A DNA stretch of 64,000 bases from Pelagadaptatus aseana (GCA_040365065.1 BAABNI010000005.1:62001-126000), one strand, 5' to 3'; shown: positions 16,601 through 26,201, counted from the stretch's first letter. A program made the numbers and translations. Notes: a model not told the origin generated them from the letters alone.

Positions 16601-19513
16601 ATGTCTCAAGAAATTCGTAACCAATCCCTGTTTGAATTGGAACAAAACGACGCCTTTATCGGTCGCCATATTGGCCCCGATGCCAGCCAAACCGAGGCCA
16701 TGCTGGCCGAACTGGGGGTTGGCTCGCTGGATGAGCTGATTGAGAAAACCGTACCCGCAGCCATCCGCAAGCGCGATGACCTGAATCTGGATATAGCCGT
16801 GAGCGAGGCCGAGGCGCTGGCTCAAATCAAGGCCATTGCCAGCAACAACAAGGTGTTCAAATCCTACATTGGCATGGGCTATCACAACACCATCGTGCCC
16901 AATGTCATTTTGCGCAACGTCATGGAAAACCCGGGTTGGTACACCGCCTATACCCCGTATCAGCCGGAAATTGCCCAGGGCCGTCTTGAAGGCCTGTTGA
17001 ACTTCCAGCAGATGATCATCGACCTGACTGGCATGGAACTGGCCAACGCCTCCATGCTGGATGAAGGCACGGCAGCGGCCGAAGCCATGGCCATGTGCAA
17101 GCGTCAGATGCGCAAGAACAAATCCAATACCTTCTTTGTTGACGAGGCCACGCATCCGCAGACTCTGGCGGTAATCCAGACCCGTGCCGAGCACTTTGGT
17201 TTCGAGGTGTTGGTGGGCAAGCCCGAAGAGGTGCTGGCCGAAGCCGACTACTTCGGTGCCCTGCTGCAGAATCCGGGTACCAGCGGCGAAGTCAGAGACC
17301 TTACTGACCTGATTGATATTGCTCATGGCAAAGACGCTCTGGTGACCGTTGCGGCGGACATCATGAGCCTGGTTCTGATGAAAAGTCCAGGTTCCATGGG
17401 TGCTGATGTGGTTGTGGGTACTAACCAACGCTTTGGTGTGCCACTGGGTTTTGGTGGCCCGCACGCGGCCTTCTTTGCCTTCCGTGACAAGTACAAGCGC
17501 TCGGCGCCGGGCCGTATCATCGGCGTCTCCATCGACACCAATGGCAAGCAGGCCCTGCGCATGGCCATGCAAACCCGCGAACAGCATATCCGTCGCGAGA
17601 AGGCCAACTCCAATATCTGTACCTCACAGGTGCTGCTGGCCCTGATGAGCGTGTTTTACGCCATCTACCACGGCCCTGAAGGTCTGAAACGCATCGCCAA
17701 TCGCATCCATCGCCTGACCGGCATTCTCAGTGAGGCCCTGCAGGAAGTGGGCTTCGATATGGTGCACGACAGCTATTTCGATACCCTGGCGATTCAGGTG
17801 GATGAGAAGCAGGAAGAAATCTATCAGCGTGCTCTGGCGGCTGAAATCAACCTGCGCAAGCTCGGTGAGGGTGCATTGGGCGTGTCCGTTAACGAAACCA
17901 CCAGCATCACCGATGTGATGGCACTGGTGGCCATTTTTGCCGACACTAGCAGTGAAGATCTGGAAGTAGACTTTGAAGCGCTGGACGATGAGTTGGCCGG
18001 CGGTTCCAAAGGTCTGCCGGACAGCCTGTTGCGCAGCGACGAGATTTTGTCTCACGAGGTGTTCAACCGCTATCACAGCGAAACGGAAATGCTGCGCTAC
18101 CTCAAACGTCTGGAAAACCGCGATGTGACACTGGCCCACTCCATGATTCCGCTGGGTTCGTGCACCATGAAGCTCAATGCCACGTCCGAGATGATTCCGA
18201 TCACCTGGCCCGAGTTCAACAGCCTGCACCCGTTTGCCCCGATTGAGCAGGCCGAAGGCTACCAGCAATTGTTTGAAGAGCTACAGGACATGCTGGCTGC
18301 CTGTACCGGTTACGATGGTATCAGCTTGCAGCCCAATGCTGGTTCCCAAGGCGAGTACGCCGGTCTGGTGGCCATCAAGAAATACTTTGAAAGCAAGGGC
18401 GAGTTTGAGCGCAATATCTGCCTGATCCCGTCTTCGGCGCACGGTACCAACCCCGCATCGGCCATGATGGTCAGCATGAAGGTTGTGGTTGTCGACTGCG
18501 ATGCCAAGGGCAATGTGGATCTGGATGACCTGCAAGCCAAGATCGATCATTATGGCGAGCAGATTGCCTGCATTATGGTGACCTACCCATCCACTCATGG
18601 TGTGTTTGAAGAGGGCATTGTTGATCTATGTGAACGCATTCACGCCATTGGCGCTCAGGTGTACATCGACGGCGCCAATATGAACGCACTGGTGGGCATT
18701 GCTGCACCGGGCAAGTTCGGTGGCGACGTATCCCACCTGAACCTGCACAAAACCTTCTGTATCCCTCACGGTGGCGGTGGCCCGGGCATGGGGCCTATCG
18801 GTGTGGGTGAACACCTCAAGCCGTTCCTCGCCGGTCACCCGGTACAACCAGTGCCCGGCACCGATGTAGCCAGTGGCACCATTTCTGCTGCAGCCTGGGG
18901 CTCGGCTTCGATTCTGCCAATCAGCTGGATGTACATCAAAATGATGGGCAAGTACGGCATGAAAGCCGCCACCGAATACGCCATGCTCAACGCCAACTAC
19001 GTGGCCAAAAAGCTGGGTGAGGCCTATCCGATTCTCTATACCGGCACCAACGGTTTTGTGGCCCATGAGTGTCTGCTGGATCTGCGCCCGCTAAAAGAGG
19101 CCAGTGGTATTACCGAGGAAGACATCGCCAAGCGCCTGAACGACTTCGGCTTCCACGCCCCCACCATGTCCTTCCCGGTGGCCGGCACCTTGATGATCGA
19201 ACCCACCGAGTCGGAATCCAAAGAAGAACTGGATCGCTTTATCGAGGCCATGCTCACCATCCGCAAGGAAATCGACATGGTAGAGAAGGGCGAATACCCG
19301 GCGGACAACAACCCGCTGCACAACGCCCCGCACACCCAGGACGATGTGATGACAGATAACTGGGATCGTCCATACTCCCGTGAAGTTGCGGTGCGTCCGG
19401 CTGCCTGGCTGAAGCACAGTAAGGTCTGGCCAACGGTTAATCGTATCGATAACGTGTACGGCGACCGCAATCTGGTGTGTACCTGTCCCAGTGTGGAGAA
19501 CTATCGGGACTAA
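16601..19513 (+). CDS. gcvP: glycine dehydrogenase (decarboxylating), P protein of the glycine cleavage system
   Basis: GcvP decarboxylates glycine and passes the aminomethyl group to the lipoyl H protein. The 970-aa single-chain form is present. Blocks include FIGRHIGPDASQTEAML at the N-terminus, YQPEIAQGRLEGLLNFQ, LAHSMIPLGSCTMKLNA, and the PLP lysine in LNLHKTFCIPHGGGGPGMG. I chose ATG 16601 because the conserved N-terminus begins a few residues later; an ATG 75 bases upstream adds an unconserved tail. gcvT and gcvH are not in the window. The transposon in the next region is inserted 5 bases after its stop. Confidence 0.97.
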   Translation: MSQEIRNQSLFELEQNDAFIGRHIGPDASQTEAMLAELGVGSLDELIEKTVPAAIRKRDDLNLDIAVSEAEALAQIKAIASNNKVFKSYIGMGYHNTIVPNVILRNVMENPGWYTAYTPYQPEIAQGRLEGLLNFQQMIIDLTGMELANASMLDEGTAAAEAMAMCKRQMRKNKSNTFFVDEATHPQTLAVIQTRAEHFGFEVLVGKPEEVLAEADYFGALLQNPGTSGEVRDLTDLIDIAHGKDALVTVAADIMSLVLMKSPGSMGADVVVGTNQRFGVPLGFGGPHAAFFAFRDKYKRSAPGRIIGVSIDTNGKQALRMAMQTREQHIRREKANSNICTSQVLLALMSVFYAIYHGPEGLKRIANRIHRLTGILSEALQEVGFDMVHDSYFDTLAIQVDEKQEEIYQRALAAEINLRKLGEGALGVSVNETTSITDVMALVAIFADTSSEDLEVDFEALDDELAGGSKGLPDSLLRSDEILSHEVFNRYHSETEMLRYLKRLENRDVTLAHSMIPLGSCTMKLNATSEMIPITWPEFNSLHPFAPIEQAEGYQQLFEELQDMLAACTGYDGISLQPNAGSQGEYAGLVAIKKYFESKGEFERNICLIPSSAHGTNPASAMMVSMKVVVVDCDAKGNVDLDDLQAKIDHYGEQIACIMVTYPSTHGVFEEGIVDLCERIHAIGAQVYIDGANMNALVGIAAPGKFGGDVSHLNLHKTFCIPHGGGGPGMGPIGVGEHLKPFLAGHPVQPVPGTDVASGTISAAAWGSASILPISWMYIKMMGKYGMKAATEYAMLNANYVAKKLGEAYPILYTGTNGFVAHECLLDLRPLKEASGITEEDIAKRLNDFGFHAPTMSFPVAGTLMIEPTESESKEELDRFIEAMLTIRKEIDMVEKGEYPADNNPLHNAPHTQDDVMTDNWDRPYSREVAVRPAAWLKHSKVWPTVNRIDNVYGDRNLVCTCPSVENYRD

Positions 19514-19518
19514 ATACT

Positions 19519-19523
19519 TGTCA
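19519..19523 (+). repeat. left 5-bp target-site duplication of the DISARM element (TGTCA)
   Basis: TGTCA immediately precedes the left terminal repeat, and the identical TGTCA immediately follows the right terminal repeat at 40786-40790. Five bases is the duplication length made by TnsB/TniA-type transposases. Confidence 0.75.
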
Positions 19524-19588
19524 TGTCAGATTTGAATAAAGTTTGTGAGCGTTTTAATAAAGTTTGTGAATTTAATAAAGTTTGTGAA
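19524..19588 (+). repeat. left end: terminal repeat plus two tandem 18-bp copies
   Basis: The terminal repeat (19524-19548) contains TTTGAATAAAGTTTGTGA. Two identical copies of TTTAATAAAGTTTGTGAA then follow directly in tandem at 19553-19570 and 19571-19588. They are in the same orientation and are probable transposase-binding sites. Confidence 0.8.
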
Positions 19589-19796
19589 TTCTATAGCTGA
19601 TAACGATCATTCAAGTTATCGATCGGTTTTTTCTGTATTTTGATCAGGGTGGGCTCTTAGGGCTCACTTTTGATCAGGTTTATGGAAAGTGGTGGAACTA
19701 CAGTGTTCTGGTTTTTCGATTGATTTAGGGTTTACACTCAATTTTATTCAGCAAATTGTTGAATAGTGCCTCTGCTTCGTGAATGGACGAATTCAA

Positions 19797-20114
19797 TCAA
19801 TGATCACCAGAGATCAAGTGAAGTCTGCAATCACAGCTTTGAGATAACTTTATCGAACTCTCTACTAGAATGGCGTCATCACTCCAGCCATGAACAATTT
19901 CTATCATCGTTTTCGATTGATACACCTGCTTTCGGTAACCAGGGATATACAGGCCTGAAGCGAGTAGAAGCAGCCCTTTGATTGAAATCTGCTGGAATGC
20001 CACAAGGGGTACATAACCGCCCATGCTGGTTCCTACAAGAAGTAACTCATCCTTTTGGCTTTTTAAGATACCCTTGAGGTGTTCGGCCCATTGGTCTGGG
20101 TCGCTTGTACCCTT
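19797..20114 (-). pseudogene. remnant of an alpha/beta hydrolase
   Basis: The reading frame on this strand, open from about 20114, encodes DPDQWAEHLKGIL, then the nucleophile elbow LLVGTSMGGYVPLV, then IVHGWSDDAI, where the acid residue is expected, and ends near HLISGDH with a possible catalytic histidine. It has no start or N-terminal strand region; an in-frame stop closes it at the 5' end. It is therefore the 3' half of a small serine hydrolase, left just inside the left end of the element. The sequence from 19589 to 19796 shows nothing I can name. Confidence 0.6.
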
Positions 20115-20192
20115 TTAGTCCAAAGGTGGGGGGTATAGTCGTTGAAAGCTGTAGGGGCTCAATAAAATACTGCAAGGCATTTTGTGTTGTGA

Positions 20193-20209
20193 TACAATGT
20201 TACATGTAA
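20193..20209 (+). promoter_or_regulatory. possible promoter with overlapping palindrome before the ribbon-helix-helix-like gene
   Basis: TACAAT at 20193-20198 is a fair -10 box, with only a weak -35 match upstream. The perfect palindrome TTACATGTAA (20200-20209) sits at the expected start of transcription, about 20 bases before the gene. It could be an operator for the gene's own product. Confidence 0.35.
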
Positions 20210-20230
20210 ATAATGTAAGGATTTTTTGTC

Positions 20231-20743
20231 ATGAGTCATGTAGTGCGAATTCCCCATGAAATCTATTCTCGCCTTGAAAAGCATGCGCAGGGCTTCGATA
20301 CACCTGCAAATGTAATTGAGAGGTTGCTCAACCATTATGAGGGGCTACCAGATAATTCAGCCAAAAAAGGTAAAGAGCCACTAAAAAGCGGGCGAGATAC
20401 AACAAAATACAATTTCAACAGCCACACCTATGGTAAAGGCAGGCTGGTACTGGCTGTGATAAAGCAATATGTCTTGGATAACCCAGAAATTACAGAAATT
20501 GAGCTTCTTTCGGCGTTCCCCAAAAGCTTACAGGGCTCAATTGGAGTATTTAATGAACTTCAGGTTGTGGTAGATAAATATGAAAATAAAAACCATAAGA
20601 GGCATTTCATAAAAGATGGCGAGATTATTGAGTTATCCGACACCACAATTGCAGTAAGTACTGAATGGGGTGAAGGCAATATCAGTAACTTCATTGATCA
20701 GGCAGAAAAATATGGGTATTCCATTAGACCAGAAAACATTTAA
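20231..20743 (+). CDS. hypothetical protein with ribbon-helix-helix-like N-terminus
   Basis: The 170-aa protein opens with VVRIPHEIYSRLEKHAQGF and DTPANVIERLLNHYEG, a pattern like the ribbon-helix-helix dimerisation region of SeqA or MetJ-type proteins. The second part (YNFNSHTYGKGRLVLAVIKQ, then ELLSAFPKSLQGS, TEWGEGNISNFI and EKYGYSI) looks like a globular, perhaps winged-helix, domain. I recognise similar domains in proteins near restriction systems, but no function is known to me. It is the first cargo gene. AT-rich, like its neighbours. Confidence 0.6.
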   Translation: MSHVVRIPHEIYSRLEKHAQGFDTPANVIERLLNHYEGLPDNSAKKGKEPLKSGRDTTKYNFNSHTYGKGRLVLAVIKQYVLDNPEITEIELLSAFPKSLQGSIGVFNELQVVVDKYENKNHKRHFIKDGEIIELSDTTIAVSTEWGEGNISNFIDQAEKYGYSIRPENI

Positions 20744-20881
20744 GCTGGGATTCATTCCGCCCCCTCTGATTTATTTAGCGTATATGGTGCATCGGCATAA
20801 GAAATGTTCTTTTCCGCGGAGGATAGAAGGATCTGTTTTAGGATCAAAAGTACACGGCAAGTGGGAAAGGCTTAGAAGAAA

Positions 20882-21454
20882 ATGACTGACTTACCTCAGA
20901 ACAAAATGCCAGAAGCAGAGGTAAGTCTTCGCCTTGCTTTTGGGTTGTTTGAGCGCGACCTTGTTGTATCCACGGTGGAGGTTGCTATTGATGGGGCACA
21001 AATTCGCACCGGTACCACAGTTCACTTTCCAATTGAGAGTTTCATGCGGGATATGGGGTGGAGTCTTGTAAAGCAAGATAAAGAATGGCGAGGGATGTAT
21101 CGGCATAAGGATTACAGCTACGACCTGTTGGTGCATTCATCCCCTGGCAGAGGAGATGTGGTTGCTGATCTAAAAAATGGTCGAACTTTAAGGGCTGAGT
21201 CCAAAAAAGGGTCGTTAGTTCGGTCAAAGTCTTCGCAGGAATATACTCTTGTTCGAGAAGCGCTTGGGCAGCTCCTTACAGTTAAAGAAGCATCCAGTTC
21301 AGATGTGCTAGCCGTAGCCGTTCCGTCATCTGAAAAATTTGAAAGCCTCGCCGCTCAGTGGCGGCCCAGGCCACTAATGATTCGGGCCGGAGTTCATATA
21401 GCTACTGTTAATCGGTTAAATCAAATTAAGGGTTTGGAGGACGTTGGCATATAA
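20882..21454 (+). CDS. putative PD-(D/E)XK-type nuclease domain protein
   Basis: The protein is 190 aa. Its middle holds GRGDVVADLKNGRTLRAESKKG, in which an Asp is followed about 15 residues later by Glu-Ser-Lys; this is the D-x(n)-ExK arrangement of PD-(D/E)XK nucleases. It is followed by a helix QEYTLVREALGQLLT, also usual. The N-terminal SLRLAFGLFERDLVVSTVEVAIDG and C-terminal AVPSSEKFESLAAQW support a complete small domain. Function is inferred from this motif and the defence context. It is not TnsA by any feature I can see. Confidence 0.5.
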   Translation: MTDLPQNKMPEAEVSLRLAFGLFERDLVVSTVEVAIDGAQIRTGTTVHFPIESFMRDMGWSLVKQDKEWRGMYRHKDYSYDLLVHSSPGRGDVVADLKNGRTLRAESKKGSLVRSKSSQEYTLVREALGQLLTVKEASSSDVLAVAVPSSEKFESLAAQWRPRPLMIRAGVHIATVNRLNQIKGLEDVGI

Positions 21455-21770
21455 AATGCAGGAGAGAATTCACTCTCGCTCAATGTTCCCGTTGATTTGC
21501 CCTCCTCCCAAAAAATATAAACCACTGATTGCTTAGCAAATCCCTTACGGCTACTTGCTTGATGCAAAAAACTCTTTGGGGTTACCTGAATTATTTAGAA
21601 TGCCTTCGTGTTGACTATGCTGTGGCAGGATTTCTGAGACTCAGGTGTGCCTGTATTTAATGCGATAGGGGCAGATATTTCTGGTTATGTTTTTCCTTTG
21701 AAAGTTATAATGATCTCCTGTAGATAATTATAATGTTACAAAATAGTTTGTATTCGCAGTCAGGTTAAAG
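21455..21770. other. 316-bp gap; only weak promoter-like boxes
   Basis: I see no gene. TATAAT occurs at 21706-21711 and again at 21729-21734, 37-65 bases before the XRE gene, so the main promoter of the DISARM operon may lie here. No good -35 box sits at the right distance. Confidence 0.35.
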
Positions 21771-21986
21771 ATGATCAAATGTCATTTGTCCCAGTTGATG
21801 GGGGTAAGGAAACTCAAGATTTCCGATGTTGCTCGAGGGACTGGTATTAATCGGGGGACTATTACAAGGCTCTATCAGGAGACATCTGTAAGGGTGGAAT
21901 TCGAGGTGCTTGAGAAGCTATGTAAGTATCTTGATGTTGAAATTGGGGAGCTATTAGAAGTTTGGGATGAAGAACATGGGGCGTGA
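21771..21986 (+). CDS. XRE-family helix-turn-helix regulator
   Basis: This 71-aa protein is one Cro/CI-like domain. KISDVARGTGINRGTITRLY is the helix-turn-helix and FEVLEKLCKYLDVEIGELLE the following helices. It overlaps the methylase gene by up to 20 bases, so the two are co-translated. Its position as first gene of the DISARM operon suggests that it controls this operon, as small XRE proteins do in restriction-modification loci. That role is inferred. Confidence 0.85.
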   Translation: MIKCHLSQLMGVRKLKISDVARGTGINRGTITRLYQETSVRVEFEVLEKLCKYLDVEIGELLEVWDEEHGA

Positions 21987-23013
21987 GATATCTGCGGTCG
22001 ATCTTTTCTGTGGGGCTGGTGGCCTTACACACGGCCTAATTAAGTCAAAAATCAACGTGGTTGCAGGCTTTGATATAGAAAAGTCTTGTAAATTTGCCTA
22101 CGAGAAGAATAACAAGGGCGCTAAATTCCTTCATCAAGACGTATCTACGTTGACTGCGGAAGAGCTTAAAGGGCTATACCCTAAGGGGCATATCAAACTC
22201 TTGGCTGGGTGCGCGCCCTGCCAGCCGTTCTCTACGTACTCCCAGGGCCGAGATGTCCGAAATGATAAAAAGTGGCCGCTGCTTTATGAGTTTGCGCGCT
22301 TAATCAGGCAGGTGAAGCCTGAATTGGTCACCATGGAGAATGTTCCAGATGTTATCAAGCATGAGGTCTATCATGACTTTGTACTTGAGTTGGAAGGCAT
22401 GGGTTACCACGTTTGGGCTGATGCTGTTTACTGTCCGGATTATGGCATTCCCCAGAGCCGCACTCGCCACGTACTGCTTGCCTCAAAATTAGGTCCAGTT
22501 GAGATCGTTAAGCCTACGCACAAGCAAAGTGCATATAAAACTGTAGCCGACACTATTTTCTCACTGCCTGCTATCGCAGCGGGAGAGTCAGATCCCTTGG
22601 ATCCTTTGCACAAATCTTCAGCATTAAGCCCTCTAAACCTCCAGCGGATCAGGGCCTCAGAGCCAGGCGGTTCATGGTGGTCGTGGCCTGAAGAGCTTAG
22701 AGCAGCATGCCATAGGAAGTCCTCAGGCCGTTCATATAGCGGTGTTTATGCTCGGATGTCCTGGGATCAGCCCAGTCCAACTATGACCACTCAGTGCTAT
22801 GGCTATGGAAATGGTCGTTTTGGCCATCCAGAGCAAGACAGGGCGATTTCGTTACGTGAGGCCGCACTTTTCCAGACATTCCCTCGGAAATACCAATTTG
22901 TACCTAAAGGCTCCAAGGTTGAGATGACGCCCATCGGTAAGATGATTGGTAATGCGGTTCCAGTTCGCTTGGGGACCATTATCGGCAGGAGTCTGCTAAG
23001 GCAAGTAATCTGA
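21976..23013 (+). CDS. DNA (cytosine-5) methyltransferase (DrmMII-like)
   Basis: All C5-methylase motifs are visible: I VDLFCGAGGLTHG, IV with the catalytic Cys in GCAPCQPFSTYS, VI ENVPD, VIII QSRTRHVLLAS and X GNAVPVRLG. The target-recognition part between VIII and X is short, giving about 345 aa in all. I prefer ATG 21976; ATG 21967 is also possible. In class 2 DISARM a C5 methylase (DrmMII) marks host DNA. Here it sits 54 bases before drmD, in a locus that otherwise follows class 1, so it may be part of the system or an independent orphan methylase. Confidence 0.9.
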   Translation: MGREISAVDLFCGAGGLTHGLIKSKINVVAGFDIEKSCKFAYEKNNKGAKFLHQDVSTLTAEELKGLYPKGHIKLLAGCAPCQPFSTYSQGRDVRNDKKWPLLYEFARLIRQVKPELVTMENVPDVIKHEVYHDFVLELEGMGYHVWADAVYCPDYGIPQSRTRHVLLASKLGPVEIVKPTHKQSAYKTVADTIFSLPAIAAGESDPLDPLHKSSALSPLNLQRIRASEPGGSWWSWPEELRAACHRKSSGRSYSGVYARMSWDQPSPTMTTQCYGYGNGRFGHPEQDRAISLREAALFQTFPRKYQFVPKGSKVEMTPIGKMIGNAVPVRLGTIIGRSLLRQVI

Positions 23014-23067
23014 TCAAAGGCTTTGGGTAAATTTATTTAATAGCACGATACAGAATGGAGTAATTGG

Positions 23068-26000
23068 ATGGGTGCTGTAGTAGCTATACCAGAACCGGGG
23101 CAGTTGGTAGAAGTTCGGCGCAGGCAATGGCTTGTTTCTGATATACAAGGGATGAGTGATGTTGCGGGCACTCAAAAGCAGCATTACGTCAAGCTTTCCT
23201 CCATTGATGAGGATGGCTTGGGTGAAGAACTTGAGGTGGTTTGGGAAATAGAGCCTGGCGCTCATGTCATTGAGCGAAAGGGACTTCCATCTATTACCGG
23301 TTATGACGACTCGGAGCGCCTTGAAGCATTCCTAGATGCTGTTCGCTGGGGCGCTGCGACCAATGCTGATAGAGGCTTTCTGCAAGCACCATTCAGGAGT
23401 GGCGTCAGTATTGAAGACTTTCAGCTTGATCCTTTGGTAAGGGCGATTGATCTGGCTCGTGCCAACCTCTTGATTGCCGACGATGTTGGTTTGGGTAAGA
23501 CCATTGAGGCTGGGTTGGTCATCCAGGAGTTGTTATTGCGCCACAGGGCTCGCAGCGTCATGGTCGTTTGCCCAGCCTCTCTGCAGGAGAAATGGCGAAT
23601 TGAGATGCTCGAAAAGTTCGGGCTAGAGTTTAAGGTCGTCGACACCGAATACGTTAAAAAGCTGCGCCGTGATCGAGGCATTCATGCCAACCCTTGGACA
23701 TCCTTCCCGCGCCTTATTTGTTCGATGGACTGGATGAAGGGGGGCGAAGCAATGCGACTCTTGCGCGATATCCTTCCAGTACAACCTACATTCCCCCGTA
23801 AGTTTGACATTCTGGTCGTTGACGAAGCACACAACATCGCCCCCTCTGGCTCTGGAAAGTACGCTGTAGAGAGTCAGCGCACTAAATTGATTCGCACCCT
23901 CTCTCCTCACTTCCAGCACCGGTTGTTTCTGACCGCTACCCCCCACAATGGCTACACCGAGTCGTTTACTTCGCTTCTTGAGTTGTTGGATGATCAGCGT
24001 TTTGCACGAAACGTTCTGCCTGAAGAGGCTCAGCTGGCGCAGGTCATGGTTCGTCGATTGAAGACTGATCTGGTCGATAACGAAGGTAATCCGCTTTATC
24101 CCAAGCGCAGTCTTCAGGCGCTTGGTATTGATTACACAGAGGGCGAGCGAGAGATTCACCGGTTGCTGGAGGCTTATGGTGAGTCAAGGCTAAATTCGGC
24201 ACAGGGTGGGCAAGCGCAGTTTGGCACCAAATTCATCAATAACTTGCTTAAAAAGCGGTTATTCTCATCACCTGCGGCTTTTGCTTCGACGTTAGAAAAG
24301 CACGTCAATAGTATTCATGCAGCCCCGCAGCAGCAAAAGAAAGATGCCATTGGCGAACGAATCCTTCGTAAGGTGATCGCCAAGTCACAAGAAGATTATG
24401 CTGACGATCAAAGCTATGAGTCTGCACAAACAGAGGCCGTAGAAGAGGCTAGTCGTCGTGTTCCCCCGTTAACCGAAGCGCAGCGCGAGCTCTTGGTACC
24501 TATGCGGGAGTGGGCGCAGGCAACAATGAATCAGCTTGACAGTAAGGCACAGGCGTTACTTGATTGGTTGGAGTCTCACCTTAAAGACGGTGCTCAATGG
24601 AACAACAAGCGCGTCATTCTCTTTACTGAATACAGAACGACCCTGGATTGGCTTCACAAGATACTGGCGGGTCACGGCTATGGTGGGGAGCGCCTCTCTA
24701 TATTGCATGGTGGTGTGGATCATCAGGACAGAGAGATCATCAAAGCATCGTTTCAGACGCACCCCGACCAATCCGATGTTCGAATCTTGCTGGCAACAGA
24801 TGCGGCTTCAGAAGGTATCGACTTACAGAATTACTGTAACTATCTGATTCATCTTGAGATCCCATATAACCCCAATGTCATGGAGCAGCGTAACGGTCGT
24901 ATTGATCGTCACGGCCAAAGAGAGAAAGAGGTTTTTATTTGGCATCCAGTAGATGCCGATACCTCCAAGGGAGCCATCGGTGGTCATGCCGAGGATATTC
25001 TGCGAGCCCTCCGGAAGATTGATTCCATGCGGCAAGATCTGGGGAGTGTAAATGCCCTGATTGAACCACAGATCTCTCAAGTACTAGAGGGCTCAAGAAA
25101 AGACCTTGAGACGGCTGCCGCAGAGAGAAAGATGGCATCGGCCAAGCGCTATATGCGTGCTGATGCGCGGTTAAAAGAGCGTATCGAGAAACTGCACAGC
25201 CGCCTGATCGAAACACAAGACGATTTCCATCTCACCCCTGATCGTATCCAGACCGCTGTCGATACCGGCTTACGCTTGGCAGATAAACCCGCACTGAAGG
25301 CTATAGACCTTCCTGGGGCTCCTTCTGGAACTGTATTCGAGATGCCGTCACTTGCCGGTTCCTGGGCACGCTGTGCTGAAGGGTTGGAGCACCCACATAC
25401 CCATCAAATACGCCCCATTACGTTCGATCATCAGGTTGCCAAGGGCCGTGATGACGTTGTGCTGGTTCACATGAACCATCGTTTAGTACAAATGTGTCTG
25501 CGTTTGTTGCGAGCTGAGGTCTGGGCACAAGGCGACGTTAAAAAGCTTCATCGGGTAGCCGTAAAGACATTACCGGATGAGCAATTAGAAGTGCCAGCTG
25601 TGGTGGTTCTTTCTCGACTGGTGATTACCGGTGGAAACCATCATCGGCTACACGAAGAGTTGATTGAGTCGGGTGGATATTTGGCTGACAACAACTTTAA
25701 GCGGGAAAGCCGTGTAGGTGAGGTTCGCCGTTGGTTGGATGAGTCATCCCCTTGTGAGGTTAGCGAGGCAACCTCTGCCGCATTGCAAACTCGATTTGAT
25801 AGATATGTGAGTTCCATTCAGGCTGCGGTGTCCAGCAGAGCCAGTGATCGTCTTAAAACTTTGGCGAATACCTTGCGTATTCAGCAGGAAAAAGAAAATA
25901 AGGACATCAATGATGTGCTTGATGAATTAGAACGAACGATAAGGAAGGAATTGACGGACGAGAAGCAGCCCGAACAGCTGGGATTCACGTTTGAAGAGCT

Positions 26001-26199
26001 AACCGAGGTGGAGCGTACACAGCTGAAACGGGATACACAGGCGCTAGAAGCTAGGTTGGCTCGTATACCCCAAGAACGAGAGAGCGAAGTCGAAACCATT
26101 GCCAAGCGCTTTGCTGAACCATCAGAGCACACCTTTCCTGTCGCCGTAGTCCTGTTGGTACCAGAGTCACTCGTCGAAAGCGTGAAGCAGGAGCAGTAG
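23068..26199 (+). CDS. drmD: DISARM SNF2-family helicase DrmD
   Basis: This 1043-aa SF2 protein has Walker A ADDVGLGKTIEAGLVIQ (about 136-152), ASLQEKWRIEML, the DEAH box VVDEAHN (about 249), FLTATPHNG, and the C-terminal helicase motifs ATDAASEGIDLQNY and QRNGRIDRHGQ (about 605-616). A long helical C-terminal part follows. RapA-like helicases of this size preceding an N6-adenine methylase are the mark of class 1 DISARM. It ends two bases before drmMI. In the family's known systems it helps exclude unmodified phage DNA. Confidence 0.85.
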   Translation: MGAVVAIPEPGQLVEVRRRQWLVSDIQGMSDVAGTQKQHYVKLSSIDEDGLGEELEVVWEIEPGAHVIERKGLPSITGYDDSERLEAFLDAVRWGAATNADRGFLQAPFRSGVSIEDFQLDPLVRAIDLARANLLIADDVGLGKTIEAGLVIQELLLRHRARSVMVVCPASLQEKWRIEMLEKFGLEFKVVDTEYVKKLRRDRGIHANPWTSFPRLICSMDWMKGGEAMRLLRDILPVQPTFPRKFDILVVDEAHNIAPSGSGKYAVESQRTKLIRTLSPHFQHRLFLTATPHNGYTESFTSLLELLDDQRFARNVLPEEAQLAQVMVRRLKTDLVDNEGNPLYPKRSLQALGIDYTEGEREIHRLLEAYGESRLNSAQGGQAQFGTKFINNLLKKRLFSSPAAFASTLEKHVNSIHAAPQQQKKDAIGERILRKVIAKSQEDYADDQSYESAQTEAVEEASRRVPPLTEAQRELLVPMREWAQATMNQLDSKAQALLDWLESHLKDGAQWNNKRVILFTEYRTTLDWLHKILAGHGYGGERLSILHGGVDHQDREIIKASFQTHPDQSDVRILLATDAASEGIDLQNYCNYLIHLEIPYNPNVMEQRNGRIDRHGQREKEVFIWHPVDADTSKGAIGGHAEDILRALRKIDSMRQDLGSVNALIEPQISQVLEGSRKDLETAAAERKMASAKRYMRADARLKERIEKLHSRLIETQDDFHLTPDRIQTAVDTGLRLADKPALKAIDLPGAPSGTVFEMPSLAGSWARCAEGLEHPHTHQIRPITFDHQVAKGRDDVVLVHMNHRLVQMCLRLLRAEVWAQGDVKKLHRVAVKTLPDEQLEVPAVVVLSRLVITGGNHHRLHEELIESGGYLADNNFKRESRVGEVRRWLDESSPCEVSEATSAALQTRFDRYVSSIQAAVSSRASDRLKTLANTLRIQQEKENKDINDVLDELERTIRKELTDEKQPEQLGFTFEELTEVERTQLKRDTQALEARLARIPQERESEVETIAKRFAEPSEHTFPVAVVLLVPESLVESVKQEQ

Positions 26200-26201
26200 T
26201 C

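Noticed and set aside
19531..19588. Tandem 18-bp repeats looked at first like the start of a CRISPR array
   Set aside because: There are no spacers between copies, and the same repeat occurs inverted at the other end of the element, which fits transposase-binding sites.
20670..20885. A 71-residue open frame between two cargo genes
   Set aside because: It overlaps the first gene, has no ribosome-binding site and no domain pattern.
20882..21454. PD-(D/E)XK-like protein as a TnsA transposase subunit
   Set aside because: It lacks the TnsA sequence pattern, and no TnsB, TnsC or TniQ gene is nearby.
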